Positions 12,692 to 15,988 of a stretch of 15,988 bases of DNA are shown here, one piece after another (within the stretch, counting starts at the first letter, position 1; the number at the start of each line of letters is the position of its first letter). The stretch is from CAKOSP01 sp964372145 (lineage in GTDB: Bacteria; Bacillota_I; Bacilli_A; RF39; UBA660), in NCBI GenBank assembly GCA_964372145.1, contig CAYJPM010000020.1, positions 1-15,988 on the forward strand, written 5' to 3'. The position numbers were made by a program, and so were the translations under genes. The notes beneath the pieces were generated by a model. It was given only the letters and a program-made list of their open reading frames with translations. It did no database searches and had not been told where the DNA came from.

Positions 12692-14138
12692 TTTAATTAA
12701 AAATGAATTTTATAAAATATTTCATAAAAAAAGCACATACGTATTAATGTCAATAATAGCAATATTGATTTTAGCTACTAATATTATTACTAATTACTAT
12801 GATAATTTAAATTATAATTACTCATCAGGAAGTTTGCATATCGATGAATTAAAAAATGAACTAAATAATCTTAATCCAGAAGATGTAAATTATTTAATAG
12901 AAAAAATATCATTATCAACTACTATTAAAATTAGTGAGTATGAAGATGATTTTGAATATAATTCATGGCAAACAAACTATTTATATTATGTAATGTATCC
13001 ATTGGTAAATGAATATTATAACGAACTTTATATGATGGAAAATGAAGAAAAAGCAAATCTGATTTTAAATGAAATGAATGAATATTATAATTTACTTATT
13101 AATAATAACTATACTGTAATACTTAATTTAAAATTAGAAGAGGAAAAAGATTTATTAACTTCATTAGAAGAAGATTATAGTCTTAATAAGACAGAAAACT
13201 TAGAAACTAATATCAAAATTCAAGAAGAAAAAATAGAAGTTTTAGAAAAATTTATAGAAACTGACACTGAGCCGAATTATGATAACTATCTATATGAATC
13301 ATACGAAAATTTATCTTATATAATAGAAGAATATTATAACTTTGATATTGATAGTCTTGAAAATGATCCTAAAGGAGAAAATCAATCTAGATACGAAAGT
13401 ATACATGCATCTTACTTGACAAATAAATATATGTTAGATAATCAAATAAACTTAAATGAACAAAATCTTCAATATACTTTAAAACATTTCATTAGAGATA
13501 ATGCAATGTTTATTGCAGTATTTATCATAATGATATCAGCTAATATTTTAAGTAATGAATATAGCAAAGGAACAATAAAAACACTTTTATTAGCGCCTCA
13601 TTCGAGAATTAAAATAGTATCATCAAAAATTATTACATCTATATTAATGATACCTTTAATTTTGATATTTATGCTAATTATTCAGTTCATAATCGGAGGA
13701 ATATTATACGGTTTTGATTCACTAAATAATCCAGTTATAATGTATGTTACAGAAACATCTTCATTATCAGAAACTAATATATTTATATATTTCCTACAAG
13801 ATATTTTACTATATCTACCATTATTTATAATGTTAACTATGATAACTTTCACTATAACATCAATATTCCCAAGTGCATCATTTGCAATAGTTATAAGTTT
13901 ACTTACATATATAACATTTCCATTAATTAATGCATTTATTACATATTACAATGTAGAGTGGTTAAGATATTTTATATCTATACCATGGGAGTATTTTACA
14001 ACATACTTTAGAACAGGTAATTATCCACTAGATGGAGTAACCACTACATTTGCAATAATAATGAGTGTAATTTACTTTGTAGCGTTAACTGTGACAAGTA
14101 TAATCTTTTTCAAAAAGAAAGATGTAAAAAATATTTAA
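12684..14138 (+). CDS. ABC-2 type permease
   Basis: Membrane partner of the preceding ATPase; 484 aa. The start is TTG at 12684, overlapping the ATPase gene by 8 bp, with GGAGG 8 nt upstream. TM1 is about 18-38. It is followed by an unusually large extracytoplasmic region of roughly 230 residues rich in Tyr, Asn and Glu, including a likely coiled coil (LEEEKDLLTSLEEDYSLNKT and the LETNIKIQEEKIEVLEKF that follows). Five further helices occupy the C-terminal half. The segment NEYSKGTIKTLLLAPHSRIK after TM2 is the ABC-2 coupling motif. It ends in KKKDVKNI. No terminator separates it from the deacetylase gene 20 bp downstream. Confidence 0.92.
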   Translation: MINLIKNEFYKIFHKKSTYVLMSIIAILILATNIITNYYDNLNYNYSSGSLHIDELKNELNNLNPEDVNYLIEKISLSTTIKISEYEDDFEYNSWQTNYLYYVMYPLVNEYYNELYMMENEEKANLILNEMNEYYNLLINNNYTVILNLKLEEEKDLLTSLEEDYSLNKTENLETNIKIQEEKIEVLEKFIETDTEPNYDNYLYESYENLSYIIEEYYNFDIDSLENDPKGENQSRYESIHASYLTNKYMLDNQINLNEQNLQYTLKHFIRDNAMFIAVFIIMISANILSNEYSKGTIKTLLLAPHSRIKIVSSKIITSILMIPLILIFMLIIQFIIGGILYGFDSLNNPVIMYVTETSSLSETNIFIYFLQDILLYLPLFIMLTMITFTITSIFPSASFAIVISLLTYITFPLINAFITYYNVEWLRYFISIPWEYFTTYFRTGNYPLDGVTTTFAIIMSVIYFVALTVTSIIFFKKKDVKNI

Positions 14139-14142
14139 TTAG

Positions 14143-14151
14143 TGGTATACT
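14143..14151 (+). promoter_or_regulatory. Extended -10 promoter 6 nt before the deacetylase ATG
   Basis: TGgTATACT at 14143-14151. The ATG begins at 14158, where transcription should also start. No good -35 (TGTAAA, 14123-14128, is the best). The 12-mer AGTGGTATACTA (14141-14152) is identical to that in the tRNA-Lys promoter. Confidence 0.55.
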
Positions 14152-14157
14152 AATATT

Positions 14158-15336
14158 ATGAAGACTATTAAAGAACAAATTGTTAAACAGAGAAAAAATA
14201 CAAAAAGGTTACTATATATACTATATATATTAGTAATCTTTTTTGTGGTATTAATCCCTGTATATACAAGTATAACTTTTGGTTATGAGGAAAATGAAAC
14301 TAATCAAAACATAAATGATGATATACAAAGTGAAGATGATATTTTACCAGAAGATACTGTAGTTAACATTAGTGAATATCCATTTTTAAATAATGCAAAC
14401 TATATTATGAATATTAACAATCAAAATGAATCTATAAATATTTTAGAATATATTAAACAAGATGAAATAAATAATTTGATAAAAAAAATAAAAGAACTAA
14501 TATATCTAAAATATCCAGTTTTTATAGCAGATACCTTTACGAATGAAACAACTATTAAAACATTTGTGTTTGAAGAAGAAAAATTAGTGATAAAATTTAA
14601 TTCTTATGGATATGAAGAATATACAATAGATGATGTTATAAATATATATTATAATGAAATAGACGATTATTTAAACTTTGAAGTAAAATTAACTACTGAT
14701 TATAAAAATGAAAATGGTTTTGAATATGATGAAAGTAAAAAAATTGTATCTTTAACTTTCGATGATGGACCACATTCAGTTTATACTGAAATGATTTTAA
14801 ATTCACTTAAAAATAATAAAGCAAAAGCAACATTTTTTACATTAGGGCTAAGTATTGAAGAAAATCCAGATGTTTTAAAAAAAATTCATGATTCAGGTAA
14901 TGAAATTGCAATGCATGGTTATTCACATACTAACTTCACAAGGATGAGTATTAGCAATGTTAATGAAGAAATAAATAAAACAAATGATTTAATAAATAAT
15001 ATTACAGGCGGAAATGCAAAATATGTAAGACCACCTTATGGTAGTATAAATACACTTGTTAAAACAAATGTTGATTATACATTTGTTAATTGGAGTGTTG
15101 ATCCGTTTGATTGGAAACATAAAGATCCAAACTATTTACTTGAAGAAGTAATTAAAAATACTGAAGATGGTGATATAATTTTACTTCACGATATATTTGA
15201 AAGTAGTGCGATTGCGGCAGAAAAAATCCTCCAAGAACTATATCTTAGAGGATATCAAGTAGTTGATATAACAACATTAACTAAAATAAAAGATATAAAT
15301 TTAAAAACTAATGAAGTTTATCGTGATTTTAATTAA
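14158..15336 (+). CDS. Membrane-anchored polysaccharide deacetylase (NodB fold)
   Basis: Probably removes acetyl groups from peptidoglycan or another wall polymer outside the cell, as in PgdA/PdaC. The 392-aa protein has a basic N-terminus and one membrane anchor (about 18-40, type II orientation), a Glu/Asn-rich linker, a domain of unknown identity (about 70-180), and a NodB domain (about 195-375). Metal and catalytic motifs are complete: TFDDGP (Asp202, Asp203), HGYSH (His253, His257), RPPYG (291-295), DPFDW (Asp315, Trp319) and LLHD (His344). No SD precedes the ATG, and a promoter -10 ends 6 nt before it, so leaderless translation is predicted. It follows the ABC exporter operon, which fits an envelope-defence role. 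The specific substrate is inferred. Confidence 0.93.
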   Translation: MKTIKEQIVKQRKNTKRLLYILYILVIFFVVLIPVYTSITFGYEENETNQNINDDIQSEDDILPEDTVVNISEYPFLNNANYIMNINNQNESINILEYIKQDEINNLIKKIKELIYLKYPVFIADTFTNETTIKTFVFEEEKLVIKFNSYGYEEYTIDDVINIYYNEIDDYLNFEVKLTTDYKNENGFEYDESKKIVSLTFDDGPHSVYTEMILNSLKNNKAKATFFTLGLSIEENPDVLKKIHDSGNEIAMHGYSHTNFTRMSISNVNEEINKTNDLINNITGGNAKYVRPPYGSINTLVKTNVDYTFVNWSVDPFDWKHKDPNYLLEEVIKNTEDGDIILLHDIFESSAIAAEKILQELYLRGYQVVDITTLTKIKDINLKTNEVYRDFN

Positions 15337-15348
15337 TCACGTTTTTTT
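15322..15348 (+). terminator. Deacetylase gene terminator, containing its stop
   Basis: CGTGATT (15322-15328) / AATCACG (15335-15341), 6-nt loop, seven T (15342-15348). The TAA stop (15334-15336) spans the loop and 3' arm. The convergent minus-strand gene also ends here (15333). Confidence 0.85.
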
Positions 15349-15629
15349 ATTGCAAAATTATTTAAATGTTTAATTCTTAATTTATAACTTCCTATAATAA
15401 ATATAATTCCTGCGATCAATACTAAAATTGATAAAGAGTATATCCAAATAGATTCTACAGCAAGATAATTATCAATAAATAAATATATACTATATAAAGA
15501 ACATAATATACCAGATATTAATACTCTAATTAATCTTATTTTAGTCGTTTTTCCAAATTCAGTTTGATAAAATTTATTTTGTAAGTCTAGTTTTTCTTCC
15601 TTATTCATTCTTTGATACTTATTTTTCAT
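15333..15629 (-). CDS. Small membrane protein, two helices, unknown function
   Basis: 98-aa protein that I do not recognise. A charged cytoplasmic N-terminus (KNKYQRMNKEEKLDLQNKF, residues 2-20) precedes two predicted membrane helices (about 32-52 and 60-82) and a basic tail ending KKRD. It has GAGG about 8-9 nt before the ATG on the minus strand and a good promoter upstream. It converges on the deacetylase gene, overlapping it by 4 bp, and its last codons form one arm of that gene's terminator. Reality is supported by its transcription signals and by the membrane-protein composition; function is unknown. Confidence 0.72.
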   Translation of the reverse strand: MKNKYQRMNKEEKLDLQNKFYQTEFGKTTKIRLIRVLISGILCSLYSIYLFIDNYLAVESIWIYSLSILVLIAGIIFIIGSYKLRIKHLNNFAIKKRD

Positions 15630-15647
15630 ACACGTTACCTCAACTTC

Positions 15648-15676
15648 ATTTTAGCATTTATTAAATATTAAATCAA
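15648..15676 (-). promoter_or_regulatory. Promoter of the 98-aa membrane protein
   Basis: On the minus strand: TTGATT (15676-15671), 17-bp spacer with TGc just before the -10, then TAAAAT (15653-15648). It lies back to back with the tRNA-Lys promoter. Confidence 0.55.
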
Positions 15677-15683
15677 ATAATAC

Positions 15684-15712
15684 TTTTCAAAAATAGGATT
15701 AAGTGGTATACT
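15684..15712 (+). promoter_or_regulatory. Promoter of tRNA-Lys
   Basis: TTTTCA (15684-15689), 17-bp spacer, TATACT (15707-15712) with extended -10 TG at 15704-15705. Predicted start is close to the mature tRNA 5' end (15727), leaving a very short 5' leader. Confidence 0.62.
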
Positions 15713-15726
15713 AGTTTTATATTTAT

Positions 15727-15802
15727 GGACTGTTAGCTCAGTTGGTAGAGCAACTGACTCTTAATCAGTGGGTCCGGGGTTCAAGCCCCCGACAGTCCAC
15801 CA
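15727..15802 (+). tRNA. tRNA-Lys (anticodon CUU)
   Basis: A 76-nt cloverleaf with acceptor GGACTGT/ACAGTCC and discriminator A; CCA is encoded (15800-15802). The anticodon stem ACTGA/TCAGT encloses loop CTCTTAA, so the anticodon is CTT (Lys AAG). The T arm contains GGTTCAAGCC. It is preceded by its own promoter. Confidence 0.96.
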
Positions 15803-15839
15803 AATATATTAACCAAGAGTTACATGTATTATTTTTATA

Positions 15840-15885
15840 CAAAAATCGATAAATAAGTAAAAAAAGTGTTGCAAAAATCGATAAA
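15840..15885. repeat. Direct repeat CAAAAATCGATAAA, two copies
   Basis: Identical 14-mers at 15840-15853 and 15872-15885 (32-bp period), each with a central ATCGAT palindrome, upstream of and inside the tRNA-Ile promoter. Confidence 0.85.
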
Positions 15886-15897
15886 ATAGGGTAAAAT
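15869..15897 (+). promoter_or_regulatory. Promoter of tRNA-Ile
   Basis: TTGCAA (15869-15874), 17-bp spacer, TAAAAT (15892-15897). The spacer contains the second copy of the 14-bp repeat CAAAAATCGATAAA. Predicted start is near 15904, 14 nt before the mature tRNA. Confidence 0.68.
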
Positions 15898-15917
15898 GTA
15901 ATAGCAGTCACAAAAAT

Positions 15918-15988
<71 letters not shown>

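Overview
The window is chromosomal DNA of a very AT-rich, low-GC Gram-positive lineage. Four traits point there: a Prp protease gene between rplU and rpmA, an L27 made with a cleavable N-terminal extension, an alanine T-box leader, and A/T-ending codons throughout. The standard code applies, because the histidine kinase ends in TGA and Trp codons are TGG, so this is not a Mycoplasma/Spiroplasma-type UGA=Trp genome. A wall is implied by a NodB-type polysaccharide deacetylase. My guess is an uncultured gut Bacilli/Mycoplasmatota-type lineage (RF39-like), but that is inference.

Layout. 1-2466: ribosome block rplU-prp-rpmA ending in a terminator that overlaps the rpmA stop, then a new promoter driving a 79-aa orphan and obg. 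2437-2775 (-): a DUF192-like gene convergent with obg; the obg terminator lies inside its coding region. 2825-7387: an envelope-signalling module made of an OmpR-type response regulator, a HAMP-less sensor kinase, a 516-bp non-coding stretch, and a MacB/FtsX-type permease with its ATPase. 7464-9211: an unrecognised 186-aa protein and an AI-2E family transporter-like protein, each with its own promoter. 9198-11757: an alanine T-box leader controlling a deoxynucleotide-kinase-like gene and an unusually short alaS. 11759-15348: a BcrA-type ABC exporter (ATPase plus ABC-2 permease) and a membrane-anchored polysaccharide deacetylase that appears to be leaderless. 15333-15629 (-): a small membrane protein. 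15727-15988: tRNA-Lys(CUU), then tRNA-Ile(GAU), which runs off the window.

The strongest new signal is a shared operator-promoter: TTAAGG-N5-TTAAGG-N9-TATAAT. It occurs twice with identical spacing, once before the response regulator gene and once before the MacB-type permease gene. This is what an OmpR-family activator site should look like, and it predicts that the two-component system activates both itself and the transporter. Between the two lies a candidate untranslated transcription unit with an 88-bp tandem duplication, a nested hairpin with a U-tract, and a second terminator. The genome is tightly packed: at least five genes have terminators whose hairpins contain the gene's own stop codon, and several promoters sit directly on the preceding terminator.
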